DNA of 39,703 bases from a virus. The translations under genes and the position numbers were made by a program. The stretch covers positions 1 through 39,703 of the IMG/VR virus record IMGVR_UViG_3300034066_001287; one strand, given 5' to 3'. The stretch's first letter is position 1. Each line of letters opens with the position of its first letter. The notes under the pieces are model-generated. The model searched no databases. It was not told the origin of the DNA and saw only the letters and a program-made list of their open reading frames with translations. Below, in pieces: positions 4,163 through 14,400 of the stretch.

Positions 4163-4924
4163 ATGGCAAAAGGATTTACAGTAAAGGCAAAGAATCCTCC
4201 TGAAGATGTAGAAGAACCCCTTTATAATCTTGAGGAGTGTAAGGAACGCATTAGGGGTAAGAAAATTGTATTTTGTTTACCAGGACGTGGGGTATCATAT
4301 ATCTTTTTGAAGAACTTTGTGCAACTTTGTTTTGATTTAGTTCAAACAGGTGCCAGTATTCAAATCTCACAAGATTATAGTTCAATGGTGAACTTTGCAA
4401 GATGTAAGGTACTTGGTGCCAATGTTCTTGCAGGACCAGATCAAATTCCTTGGCAAGGACGTCTGGAGTATGATTATCAACTCTGGATTGATAGTGACAT
4501 TGTATTCAATGCTGATGCCTTCTGGGGACTGGTACAGATGGATAAGGACATTGCTTGTGGTTGGTATGCAACAGAGGATGGTAGAACTACTTCAGTTGCT
4601 CATTGGTTGGATGAAGATGATTTCAAGAACAATGGTGGTGTCATGAATCATGAGATGGTTGATACTATCTCTAATAGAAAGAAACCATTCACTGTTGATT
4701 ATACTGGATTTGGTTGGGTACTGATTAAGAAAGGTGTGTTTGAGCATCCTGAAATGAAGTATCCTTGGTTTGCTCCTCAGATGCAAGTCTTTGATTCTGG
4801 TGAGGTTCAAGATATGTGTGGTGAAGATGTATCATTCTGTCTTGATGCAATTCGTAAATGTGACTTTGAAATTTGGTGTCATCCAAAAATTAGAGTAGGA
4901 CATGAAAAAACAAGAATTATATAA
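4163..4924 (+). CDS. GT-A type glycosyltransferase, 253 aa
   Basis: Likely transfers a sugar from a nucleotide sugar to phage DNA, a virion protein or a host glycan. Seen in the sequence: a Rossmann-like opening KIVFCLPGRGVSY (about residues 34-46), SQDYSSMVNFAR, and YQLWIDSDIVF with the metal-binding DSD at residues 110-112. Further on are TGFGWVLIKKGVF and CGEDVSFCLDAIR, where glycosyltransferase family 2-like enzymes carry acceptor-side acidic residues (GEDxxFC), then a late His (VGHEKT). There is no membrane segment or signal peptide. The start is ATG 4163 without a Shine-Dalgarno, behind the overlapping sigma70/late promoter. Its 3' end overlaps the next gene by 23 nt. The acceptor is unknown. 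Confidence 0.7.
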   Translation: MAKGFTVKAKNPPEDVEEPLYNLEECKERIRGKKIVFCLPGRGVSYIFLKNFVQLCFDLVQTGASIQISQDYSSMVNFARCKVLGANVLAGPDQIPWQGRLEYDYQLWIDSDIVFNADAFWGLVQMDKDIACGWYATEDGRTTSVAHWLDEDDFKNNGGVMNHEMVDTISNRKKPFTVDYTGFGWVLIKKGVFEHPEMKYPWFAPQMQVFDSGEVQDMCGEDVSFCLDAIRKCDFEIWCHPKIRVGHEKTRII

Positions 4925-5072
4925 TATTCTTTGTGAAGGAAGAATCATTTACAAAGATTTAACAGAAGAAAATATGTTTGAGGTAATGGATGAACTGTCT
5001 CAACAATATTATGAGACAGGGGTTCCCAAACCAGAGGACATTATGGTAGAATTAGTAAGTATTGAGGATTAA
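4902..5072 (+). CDS. conserved small cyanophage-type protein, 56 aa
   Basis: Begins MKKQELYNILCEGRIIYKDL and continues TEENMFEVMDELSQQYYETG with a PKPEDIMVEL ending, a pattern I recall from small conserved proteins of marine T4-like phages. Two helices rich in Glu and Tyr are expected. ATG 4902 lies inside the end of the glycosyltransferase gene, so translation may be coupled. It ends 5 nt before the next ATG. Function unknown. Confidence 0.6.
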   Translation: MKKQELYNILCEGRIIYKDLTEENMFEVMDELSQQYYETGVPKPEDIMVELVSIED

Positions 5073-5077
5073 AAATT

Positions 5078-5221
5078 ATGGCAAAGCGTCCTTCTCTCAC
5101 TGGTGGTCAGAAGATTGAATCAAAACCCAAGACAACTCGTCAGGGTCGTTCTAAAAATACTAATCTTTCTGCAACTTCTAGAAATGGTGCAAAGAAAAGA
5201 TATAGAGGTCAAGGAAACTAA
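5078..5221 (+). CDS. conserved small basic protein, 47 aa
   Basis: Strongly basic and disordered-looking: MAKRPSLTGGQKIESKPK, then TTRQGRSKNTNLSATSRNG and KKRYRGQGN. I recall this composition and ending (SATSRNGxxKRYRGQG) as a recurrent small protein of T4-like marine phages near the gene 25 region. The charge suggests nucleic acid binding, but no function is established. Its codon use contains more CG dinucleotides than the structural genes. The TAA is part of the following late promoter motif CTAAATA. Confidence 0.65.
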   Translation: MAKRPSLTGGQKIESKPKTTRQGRSKNTNLSATSRNGAKKRYRGQGN

Positions 5222-5224
5222 ATA
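5218..5224 (+). promoter_or_regulatory. late promoter motif CTAAATA
   Basis: CTAAATA 20 nt upstream of ATG 5245, the same variant seen before gp15 and gp20. It overlaps the stop of the 47-aa gene. Confidence 0.45.
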
Positions 5225-5244
5225 AACCAAGAAGGGTTGTTCTT

Positions 5245-5844
5245 ATGTATTGTCTAGACTCTAAAGATGAGTGGGCAATTATACATGAGGATGACCTTTG
5301 GGTTTATAATAAACTAATCATTGCAAAGAAATCTGGGCATCTCTGTGGACCTACAGGGGTGCCTGTTTCACGTAAGGGGTATTATGTAGTCAGACCTATC
5401 TTCAACCTCCTAGGAATGGGACGACATGCTAGAATAGAGTGGATTGATGGATATACAGATCACTTTCATCCATCAGAATTTTGGTGTGAAGTGTTTCATG
5501 GAGAGCATCTTAGTGTTGATTTCTACCATAAAGAGAGTAAACTAGTTGTAAAGGGTGAAAGGCATCCAACAGATCCGCTCTATAAGTGGTTAAAGTGGGA
5601 AAAAATTGATAAGGAAGTAGAATTTCCTGAAATTTTGAACAATTTAAGCGGAAACTATGAGTGGATTAACTGCGAGTTCATTGGAAATAAGTTAGTAGAG
5701 GTTCATTTTAGACAAAATCCTGATTTTAGATACGGAAATAGTATTGCATACCCTATCTGGGATGAGGAAATTGAGCAAGAAACAACCAATTATAGATATG
5801 TTAAGGATGGAGACTATCTAAGAAAGGGATTTTATATTGATTAA
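5245..5844 (+). CDS. conserved hypothetical protein of marine T4-like phages, 199 aa
   Basis: I recall similar proteins (GPTGVPVSRKGYYVVRPI, LLGMGRHARIEWI, GEHLSVDFY, YEWINCEFIGNKLVEVHF) from marine myoviruses without an assigned role. It is beta-rich with many aromatics and His, and has no signal peptide or membrane segment. The layout (RPI...GMG...EWxCEVFxGEHLSVD...NCEFIGGxLIEVH) faintly resembles an ATP-grasp-like fold, but I cannot identify the nucleotide-binding residues, so no function is claimed. A late motif precedes it and two hairpins follow it. Confidence 0.65.
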   Translation: MYCLDSKDEWAIIHEDDLWVYNKLIIAKKSGHLCGPTGVPVSRKGYYVVRPIFNLLGMGRHARIEWIDGYTDHFHPSEFWCEVFHGEHLSVDFYHKESKLVVKGERHPTDPLYKWLKWEKIDKEVEFPEILNNLSGNYEWINCEFIGNKLVEVHFRQNPDFRYGNSIAYPIWDEEIEQETTNYRYVKDGDYLRKGFYID

Positions 5845-5862
5845 GGGATAGCAACCCCTTAA
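5841..5862 (+). terminator. hairpin TTAAGGG-N8-CCCTTAA
   Basis: A perfect 7-bp stem (5841-5847 with 5856-5862) begins at the stop codon of the 199-aa gene. It is followed by AAAAAG rather than a T-tract on this strand, so it is not a textbook intrinsic terminator. Confidence 0.35.
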
Positions 5863-5868
5863 AAAGTT

Positions 5869-5888
5869 CTAATTCACACTAGAATTAG
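5869..5888 (+). repeat. inverted repeat CTAATTC-N6-GAATTAG
   Basis: Perfect 7-bp arms 7 nt upstream of ATG 5896, directly after the previous hairpin. It could be an operator or an mRNA hairpin over the ribosome binding region; no Shine-Dalgarno is visible for the following gene. Confidence 0.4.
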
Positions 5889-5895
5889 TAAATTT

Positions 5896-6138
5896 ATGTC
5901 AAACTTACCTGTAGATAGAGACAAAAATTACATGTATCAAATGTGGGGGACCACAAATTTAGTCACTGATTACAATGCAAACATTGAAAAGAGAACAATT
6001 CAAGAAATTATGCATGATGACATTGGAAAAAGACATCTTTTAAAGGAGCAAACAGAACTTCATCAGAAAATTCGTAATGATGAGGACTATGATGATTGGG
6101 AATATGGTACTGAGCCAACATATGGCAAACCACAATAA
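5896..6138 (+). CDS. hypothetical protein, 80 aa
   Basis: Hydrophilic protein: Trp/Tyr/Asn-rich N-terminus (NYMYQMWGTTNLVTDYN), central helix (KRHLLKEQTELHQKIRNDED) and acidic aromatic tail (DYDDWEYGTEP). No family recognised. It lies just upstream of the gene 25 late promoter and may be an assembly accessory protein by position only. Confidence 0.55.
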   Translation: MSNLPVDRDKNYMYQMWGTTNLVTDYNANIEKRTIQEIMHDDIGKRHLLKEQTELHQKIRNDEDYDDWEYGTEPTYGKPQ

Positions 6139-6145
6139 ATAAATA
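6134..6145 (+). promoter_or_regulatory. double late promoter motif (ATAAATA twice)
   Basis: Two overlapping ATAAATA cores (6135-6141 and 6139-6145) about 22-25 nt before the gp25 start. They open the long baseplate operon. Confidence 0.55.
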
Positions 6146-6166
6146 TAACCTATTTACTGGTGTAAA

Positions 6167-6571
6167 GTGCCTGTACAGAATGTATCCAGATCATTCAAAG
6201 ATATCAGTTTGTCATTTTTAAGACATCCTGTTACAAATGACATTGCTGTGCTTAAAAATGAGGATGCTATTAAAAGATCAGTGGTCAATTTAGTCAGAAC
6301 TAAAATTGGCGAAAGATTTTTTAACTCTTTATTAGGTTCTAATGTTGAAGGATATCTGTTTGAATTAGCAAATTCTGATTTGGTTGATCCAATTCAAGAA
6401 GAAATCACAATATTAATCAATAACTTTGAACCTAGAGTTAATTTGAGGTCAGTTAATGTGGAATTATTGATAGATGATAATGAATTGAATGTTAGCATAG
6501 TCTATGACATAGTAGGTCTGCCAGTTCCAACACAAGCAATTTCCTTTATATTACAACCAACAAGGTACTAA
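6167..6571 (+). CDS. gp25: baseplate wedge subunit gp25, 134 aa
   Basis: gp25 belongs to the GPW/gp25 family; in T4 it forms the conserved core bundle of the baseplate wedge together with gp6 and gp53. Length and pattern fit: an N-terminal SFLRHPVTNDIAVLKNEDAI, the helix VVNLVRTKIGERFF, and the family's NNFEPRV (conserved EPR) before the C-terminal beta sheet. The start is GTG 6167, as no suitable ATG exists; no strong Shine-Dalgarno is visible. The TAA overlaps the ATG of gp6 (TAATG), so the two wedge proteins are probably coupled. Confidence 0.9.
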   Translation: MPVQNVSRSFKDISLSFLRHPVTNDIAVLKNEDAIKRSVVNLVRTKIGERFFNSLLGSNVEGYLFELANSDLVDPIQEEITILINNFEPRVNLRSVNVELLIDDNELNVSIVYDIVGLPVPTQAISFILQPTRY

Positions 6572-8454
6572 TGGCATTTACACAGTTTACAAATCTGGAT
6601 TTTGACCAGATTAAGACATCTATTAAAGATTACCTGAGAGCAAACTCAACCTTCACTGACTTTGACTTTGAAGGTTCAAACCTTTCTATCTTAATTGATA
6701 TCTTAGCCTATAATTCCTATTTGGTTTCCTATAATACCAATATGGTTGCCAATGAGGCATTCTTGGATGGGGCAACATTAAGAGAGAATGTTGTCTCATT
6801 AGCAAGAAACATTGGTTATGTTCCCCTCTCCAGAAGGGCAGCAAGGGCATCCATATCCTTTACCCTCACAGGTATCCCAAATACTGTTCAGGATGCCATT
6901 CTAAAGGCAGGAATTGTATGTACAGGTAATCTTAATAATACAAATTATATCTTTGCTATTCCAGAAGATGTTACTGCTGGTGTTGTGGATGGATCTGCAA
7001 CATTTTCTAATATTGAAGTTTATGAAGGAACTTTACTGACTAAGAAATTTGTCGTAGATACATCACAACCAAATCAAAAATATATCTTACCCAATGCTTT
7101 TATAGACACATCAACTATAAGAGTTAAAGTTAAAAACACTCCATCAGACACCACAACAGAAGAATATAAACTTGTAGATAATATTATTGATATTGATAAT
7201 GAGTCTCAAATCTTCTTAATCCAAGAGATTGCAGATGAAAAATATGAATTATTCTTTGGAGATGGTATATTTGGCAAAAAATTAGAAAATAATAATGAAA
7301 TTACAGTAACCTATATTACTACTAATGGTAGGGAAGGAAATGGTGCAACATCATTTACTTTCTCAGGAACAGTCTTAAGTTCAGATGGTGATAACTTATC
7401 AAGATATGCTTCTACTGTAATTACAGAGGAAGCAGCATCTAATGGCGATGAGATTCAAACCATTGATTCTGTAAGGTATTATGCTCCTAGACTTTATGCT
7501 TCTCAGTACAGAGCAGTAACAGCAAATGATTATGAAGCAATTTTAGCATCAATCTATCCAAACATTGAATCAGTAACTGCATATGGTGGAGAAGAAATGT
7601 CTCCTCCTCAATTTGGAAAGGTATTTCTTGCAGCAAAACCAAAGAATGCAGAGTTTCTTTCTGAATATACAAAAGAAACTTTAGTAGAATCTCTTAAAAA
7701 ATATTCAGTTTCAGGCATACAAGTTGAATTTGTTGATGTTAATGTAGTTTATATTGAATTAGAATCATCTGTTTATTATAACAACAATCTAACAAACTCT
7801 CCAAGTGATCTAAGAGGTTTGGTAATATCTTCACTAGATAAGTTTGCATCCTCTACAGACCTCAATAAGTTTGGAGGAAGATTTAAATATAGTAGGTGCT
7901 CAAGTACAATAGACAACACTAGTTCTGCTATAACATCAAACATCACAAAAGTAAGAATTAGAAGGAATGTAGGGGTCACATTAAATGAACCTACAAAGTA
8001 TACTGTGTGCTTTGAGAATGCTTTTAATGTAGCAAATAAAAGTCATAATATAAGATCTAGTGGATTCAGAATAAATGGATCAAATAGAACTCATTATATT
8101 GGGGATTCTCCCAATTCAAATCTAAAGAAAGGAAGATTATTTTTGTTTAGATATAGAAATGAAAAGGTAGAAATTGTTTCTAATAATATTGGTAGTATAA
8201 ATTATGAGACAGGTGAAATTAATATAGATAATATAAATGTTTCTTCTACTGCAGTTCCCAATAATATCATACAGATTGATGCAATTCCACTATCCAATGA
8301 TGTGATTGCCAAAAAGACAGTTTATTTAAAACTGGATGTTGGATCTAGTAATATATCAATGGTAAAAGATTTAATTTCTTCTGGTGAAAATTCTTCAGGC
8401 AGTAGATTTATTGTAGAATCAAGTTATTTTTCTGATACAAAGATAAGAGTCTAA
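6571..8454 (+). CDS. gp6: baseplate wedge subunit gp6, 627 aa
   Basis: gp6 forms the dimeric wedge backbone joining neighbouring wedges in the T4 baseplate. The N-terminus FTQFTNLDFDQIKTSIKDYL, then NMVANEAFLDGATLRENVV and ARNIGYVPLSRRAARASI, is the classical gp6/baseplate-J-like segment. The central FFGDGIFGKKL and TYITTNGREGNGA, followed by YYAPRLYASQYRAVTANDY, complete the J-like core. The length is close to T4 gp6 (660). It overlaps gp25 by one base and is 1 nt from the next gene. Confidence 0.93.
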   Translation: MAFTQFTNLDFDQIKTSIKDYLRANSTFTDFDFEGSNLSILIDILAYNSYLVSYNTNMVANEAFLDGATLRENVVSLARNIGYVPLSRRAARASISFTLTGIPNTVQDAILKAGIVCTGNLNNTNYIFAIPEDVTAGVVDGSATFSNIEVYEGTLLTKKFVVDTSQPNQKYILPNAFIDTSTIRVKVKNTPSDTTTEEYKLVDNIIDIDNESQIFLIQEIADEKYELFFGDGIFGKKLENNNEITVTYITTNGREGNGATSFTFSGTVLSSDGDNLSRYASTVITEEAASNGDEIQTIDSVRYYAPRLYASQYRAVTANDYEAILASIYPNIESVTAYGGEEMSPPQFGKVFLAAKPKNAEFLSEYTKETLVESLKKYSVSGIQVEFVDVNVVYIELESSVYYNNNLTNSPSDLRGLVISSLDKFASSTDLNKFGGRFKYSRCSSTIDNTSSAITSNITKVRIRRNVGVTLNEPTKYTVCFENAFNVANKSHNIRSSGFRINGSNRTHYIGDSPNSNLKKGRLFLFRYRNEKVEIVSNNIGSINYETGEINIDNINVSSTAVPNNIIQIDAIPLSNDVIAKKTVYLKLDVGSSNISMVKDLISSGENSSGSRFIVESSYFSDTKIRV

Positions 8455-8455
8455 A

Positions 8456-11400
8456 ATGAATAAAGAAAATAAAGTAGTAAAAATTAGTGATGTAATTGAA
8501 AATCACATACCAGAATTTTTAGTATCAGAAAATCCAAATTTAGTAGAATTTCTAAAGCAGTTTTATATTTCTCAAGAATTTCAATCTGGTCCAATTGACC
8601 TAGTTGAAAATCTTTTAGACTATAAAAATATTGAAAGTTTTGACAATACTAATCTAAAGTCTGAAACTACTTTAACTGAAGATGTAGGTTATTTTGACGA
8701 TACAATTTACGTAGAGTCTACTCATGGTTGGCCAGATTCATATGGCCTGTTGAAAATCAATAACGAGATAATTACATATACCCAAAAGACTAATACTTCT
8801 TTCATTGGATGTGTAAGAGGATTTAGTGGTATAGACTCTTTACATCAAGATATTAATAAAGAGTTTTTAAATTTCACTCAGTCTGATATAGAGGAGCATA
8901 AGGGACCAACCTCAGAAAACAACATCCAAACTCCTGGTGATACTGTTACTAATTTAAGTATTTTATTCTTACTTGAATTCTTTAAGAAAATTAAGTATCA
9001 ATTTGCTCCAGGATTTGAAGAAGTAGAGTTCTCTCCAGAAATTAATGCTCCAAACTTTATTTCTAATTTGAGATCTTTTTATGAATCAAAGGGAACTGAT
9101 AGTGCATATAAAATCTTATTCAAAATTCTTTTCAATGAAAAGGTAGAAGTAATTAATCCATTTGATTACACATTCAAAACTTCAGACGACAGATGGGTTG
9201 TATGTGAAACTTTTGTATGTGAACCAGTAAGTGGCGATCCTACAAAAATACAAGGTCAGACTTTGTATCAAGATGCTACTGCAGATAATAGAATTTTAGA
9301 AGCAAATGGATCAATTTATAGTATAAGCAAGTTTTCTTATAAAGAGCAAAATTTCTATAAAATCAATATTTTCTCAGGATATTCAAATAACCTCAATCCT
9401 AAAGGTGCTATTAGTGGCGAGTTTGTTTCTACTCCAAAGACATATTTGGTAGAACCCACTGCTTCTGGATCAGAAACTATATTTGTCAACTCTACTATAG
9501 GATTTGAATCATCAGGAACAATTTTTATTAATGGATTAGAAGTATCCTATTCAGATAAAACTAATAATCAATTTTTAAATTGCTCAGGAATAACTGAGGA
9601 CATCCCCACAAAAACTGCAATTTATGGGGAAAACTATGTTTATTCCTATGAGAATGGAGATTCAAACTTACCAGTAAAATTAAGAATTTTAAATGTTTTA
9701 TCAGATTTAGATGAAACTAATGCAAGATATGCCTATAATGGAGATGAATTTGAAATAGAAAATTTAGGAAATCTTAAAGAGAATACTTTTACAGGATCTT
9801 TACTTTACAATTTACCATCAACAGTATACTGTGGAAAAATTGTTAGGAGATTGAGAGATGGTAGAGTTGGAGTAGGTGTAAATGATGGTGTATGTAGATC
9901 AAACTATAAGCATCACTTAAGAGATAAAGATCGTGTAGATCTTTATATTTTAAACACAAAAGAAGTAGTAGCAACAGATGTTTTAGTTACAGTATCATCT
10001 AATCAACAGTATCAATTCTCATTCGATACTTCTACACTGAATGACTATATTGGAAAAAATTTAATTGCAAGAAGAAAATTATTTAAGTCAAATTCCCTTA
10101 CCTATCCTGAAATTCAATCTAAATTTATAGCAGATGTACAGGATTCTTACACTGACTCAAAAAATAATTACATTACCTCAAATGGATTCCCAAGATTTTC
10201 AATAGAACCATATAAAAGAGAATTTAATTTTACCATAAATTCTTCTGATTATCAAACTTTAGTAGGAAATCATAATTTTTATGATGGTGAGGAGATTAGT
10301 GTAGTAGATTTTACAATATTTGGCACCTATGATAACTTAGTTGGTATTAATACTGGAGTATCATATTTTGTCAAAAAAGTAAATGAATCATCAATAAAAT
10401 TAGCATACTCTAAAGAAAATGTAGGTCTATCAGATTTTCTAAGCTTTGTAGAATTAGTCAATCCTCCAGTAGATAATACAGTTTCTGGGTATGTAGAAAC
10501 ATTCAGATTAATAGACAACGATTTATATGCTAATGATCTAACATCAAGCAAGTCCTTAAAGTCTATTCCAAAAGAATTATCTTCTGGAACATCTCCAGTA
10601 GAAACTTCTCCTGGTCCAATAGGAATATTTGCAAATGGAATAGAGATACAAAATTATAAATCTTATGACAGAATTTATAATGGTAAGATTGAAAAAATAA
10701 ATGTTTTAAATCCTGGAGAAAATTATGATTTAAATAATCCCCCAAGATTTACTATATCTGGAGATACTGAAACTATATTACTTCCACAATTAACTGGAAA
10801 AATTGAAGAGATTGTAGTAAAAGATGGTGGTTATGATTATGACAATAACACCATCCCATCATTTAAAATTCTTGGTGGAGGATCTAATGAAAAGTTGAAT
10901 TTAAATGTAACTATGAGGGCTCTTCCAAGAGAAATTGATTTTAATTCTTCTTCTGTTGGTGGAGTAGTTGATACCGCAAACAATAAATTTATCTTTAGCA
11001 GTCCTCATGGATTAGTTCAAGGGGAAGGAGTTGTTTATAATAATTTCAATTATACTGGTGTTGGTATAGGATCAACTAGTGGAGATGGAACTCTATCTAA
11101 TGGAGCAATTTACTATATTTCTGGAATATCAACTACTGGAGCAGGAACTTCTTTTAGTTTAGCATTTACAAAGAATGATGCAAACCAAGGAATCAATACT
11201 ATCAATTTAAGAGAATATGGATTGGGTATCCATAGATTTACTACATTAGAAAAGAAAAATAAAATTGAGTCCATTACTGTATCTAATAAAAACAATAATT
11301 TTAAGTATAAGAAAATTTTCTGTGATTATACAGGTGTCAATCATTATGATAATGTTTTCATAATTCAAAATCATAAATTTGATGAAAATGATGAGGTGTT

Positions 11401-14400
11401 GTACTCATATACTGGATCACAGTTATCTGGAATAAGCACTTCATCATATTACTATATCAAACTTATTGATGAAAATCAATTCCAAATAAAAACATCAAAA
11501 ACTTCTACAAGTGCTGTTAATTTTGGATCTTCAAATGAAACTTCTATTCATTACTTTGAGTACTCACCAATCAGAGTAGAAATTTCTTCTAGAAGGTTTA
11601 AGAAAGGTGCTGTTGGTAAGGATGCAGTCTTAGTGCCAGTTGCATTAGGTTCAGTAACTGATGTTTTAGTAGCAAAGTCTAAAGATGGATATGGTTACAG
11701 TGAAATTTTAAATTTCAATGATGCTCCAGAAGTAAAGGAATTAGTTGGATCTCAAGCAAATATTCAAGTTATAGTCAACAATGGTGTTATTCAGAAAACT
11801 ATAATTAAGAATAAAGGTAAAAATTATTATAATAGAATTTCTTTACAAATTAATGGAACTGGATATGGTGCTATTTTAGAACCAGTTATTCAAAATGGGG
11901 AAATAATTGAAGTTAAAGTGTTGAATGGTGGATTGGGATACTCCAACAATACTGCAGTAAAAGTAGTTCCTCTAGCAAAAGGATTAAAAGTTTCTTCCAC
12001 AATTCAATCTTGGACAGTAAATGAAATTGACAAGTTGGGAGTAGAGAATTCAATTAAAGGAACTTTATTAGGTAAAGGATATTCATTATTTGGAAACATT
12101 TATGGACTGTTTTTCTTAAATAAAGATATTTGTGATTATTATGGTATACCTGCATTAAGATTAAATCAAAATCCATCAAGGCACTCTCCAATTGTTGGTT
12201 GGGCATATGATGGTTGTCCAATTTATGGTCCAGATGGATACAAAAATTCAGATGGAACTGGAGGATTTAAGAGATTAAAATCTAGTTATAAAGAAATTAA
12301 GTCTGCTTCTAGTCCATCTACATTCTTATTTGTAGAAGATCACCAATTCATAAAGGGATTGGGAGACTTAGATGAGCATAATGGAAGATTTTGTATAACA
12401 CCAGAGTATCCAGATGGTGTTTATGCTTATTTCTGTACTATGGACAGATTTAGAGCACCTGTGTTCCCATATGTTATAGGAAATTCATTTAAATATATTC
12501 CAGACACAGAAAACTTCAATTTAAGAAGAAATCAAACTTTAGATTTTAACTCACTAGATTTGATTAAACATACTGCATACTACAACTTAGAAAATAAAGA
12601 AAATTATTATGAATTTATAGATTTTAATAGTAAATTCTATGAAAAGGATGGCATAGTAGTAGATGCATCTTCTGGATCCATTGATGAGTTATTAGTTGCT
12701 GAGGGAGGATCATCCTATAAAATAGGAAATTCAATTTCATTCAATAATGAAGGCACAAATGGTTTTGGTGCTTTAGGAAAAGTATCTGAACTGCAGGGTG
12801 TAGGAATTAATAGCATTACTTCAGAAACTTTTACATTGTCAGATGTTCCATTTACTTACTCTTCTGGAAGAGTTTATGGTTATGTCTCAGATGCAACTTC
12901 ATTAGTAGAAGATAGTTTTGTCAATATTAGTTCAATATCAACTTCTGGATATTCATCATTAAAAGGATATCATAAGATTAACTTGGCGAATAAAAATTCA
13001 TCACTAATTGCAACTTTACCAAACTATGCTACAACTGGAGTAACAACTTCTATCCAGATTGATAAGGCAATCAGTTCCTTTGAGATAGGAGATACATTTA
13101 TGCTGGAAAGTGAAACTCTCACTGTCATAGGATTAGATTATGATAATAATTTAATTAATGTGTCTAGAGAATCTGGATCTCCAAGTTATTCCATAGGAGA
13201 ACCATTAGTACCAATTTCTAATAAATTTTACTTTGAAAGTAACAAAAAATTAGATTTACCAAGAACAAATACATCTTATTATTTCAATCCATCTCAATCA
13301 GTATCTTCAGGATTAGATTTAAATCAAACAAACCTGCTTACAATATATCCATTGGGACCAGGAATAGAAAAAATAAAAGATGTCAAGTGTGGATTAATAT
13401 ACCTGCCAAATCATAAATTTGTTACTGGGGATAAGATTGTTTATACAACAGATGGTCTTCCATTAGAAACTCAAGAATCTTATAATCTTAATGATACCTC
13501 ATATTATCCAAACCTATTTGCAATTAGAGTAAGTAGTGATTTAATAGGATTAGTAAGTGAAAAGAATAAAACTAAATCTATAGACCAAATTTTGTTGTAT
13601 AAAACTTCTTCCATAGAAGATAATCAACTACACAAATTTACTACAGACAGAAATTTTGTAACTGCTGATGTTTCCTTCAATGAAACTACTGTATATACTA
13701 AAAAGGCACATGATTTATCTGTAGGTGATAAGGTTTATCTTACAGTAAAATCTGGCATCACCACTACATTTGATGTTACTTATTCTAGTGCTAATGCAAA
13801 ATTACTAATAAATTCTGAGGAAAATCCAAAAATTAATGTTTATGAAAATGATGTGGTTGTATTTGACTTATCATCTGCAACATTAATCAACTGCGATTTT
13901 AATTTATATTCAGATCCAGAATTTAACAATATCTATGAAGGAAATCAAAAAAATGGATTAGAAGTAGTGAAGGATTCAAATTCTCTCACATTAACTATTT
14001 CAGACAATACTCCAAAAATACTTTATTATAATTTAACTTCAGATATTGAAGATATCTTTATAGATTCTACAGTCAGTAGAAATAATACTATAATTATAGA
14101 TGAAAGTTTCTATTCAAATAAAGTTTTAGGAATTACAACTCATACAAACAGAAATTTTATTATCAATTATCCAGGAACTCCTGAAAGATCCTCATATGGT
14201 TCTACTACATCAGAATTAAATTATTTTGTTACTTCTTCTACAACATATTTTGGACCAATAAGCAAGGCTTCTTTATTGTCTAAAGGAAAAGATTATGAAA
14301 AACTTCCATCTGTAGAAATATTAAGTGATTCTGGAGAAAATGCAGATATTATTCCTTTAAGCAACAGAATTGGAAAAATTCAAAAGTCTAAGATTATTAA

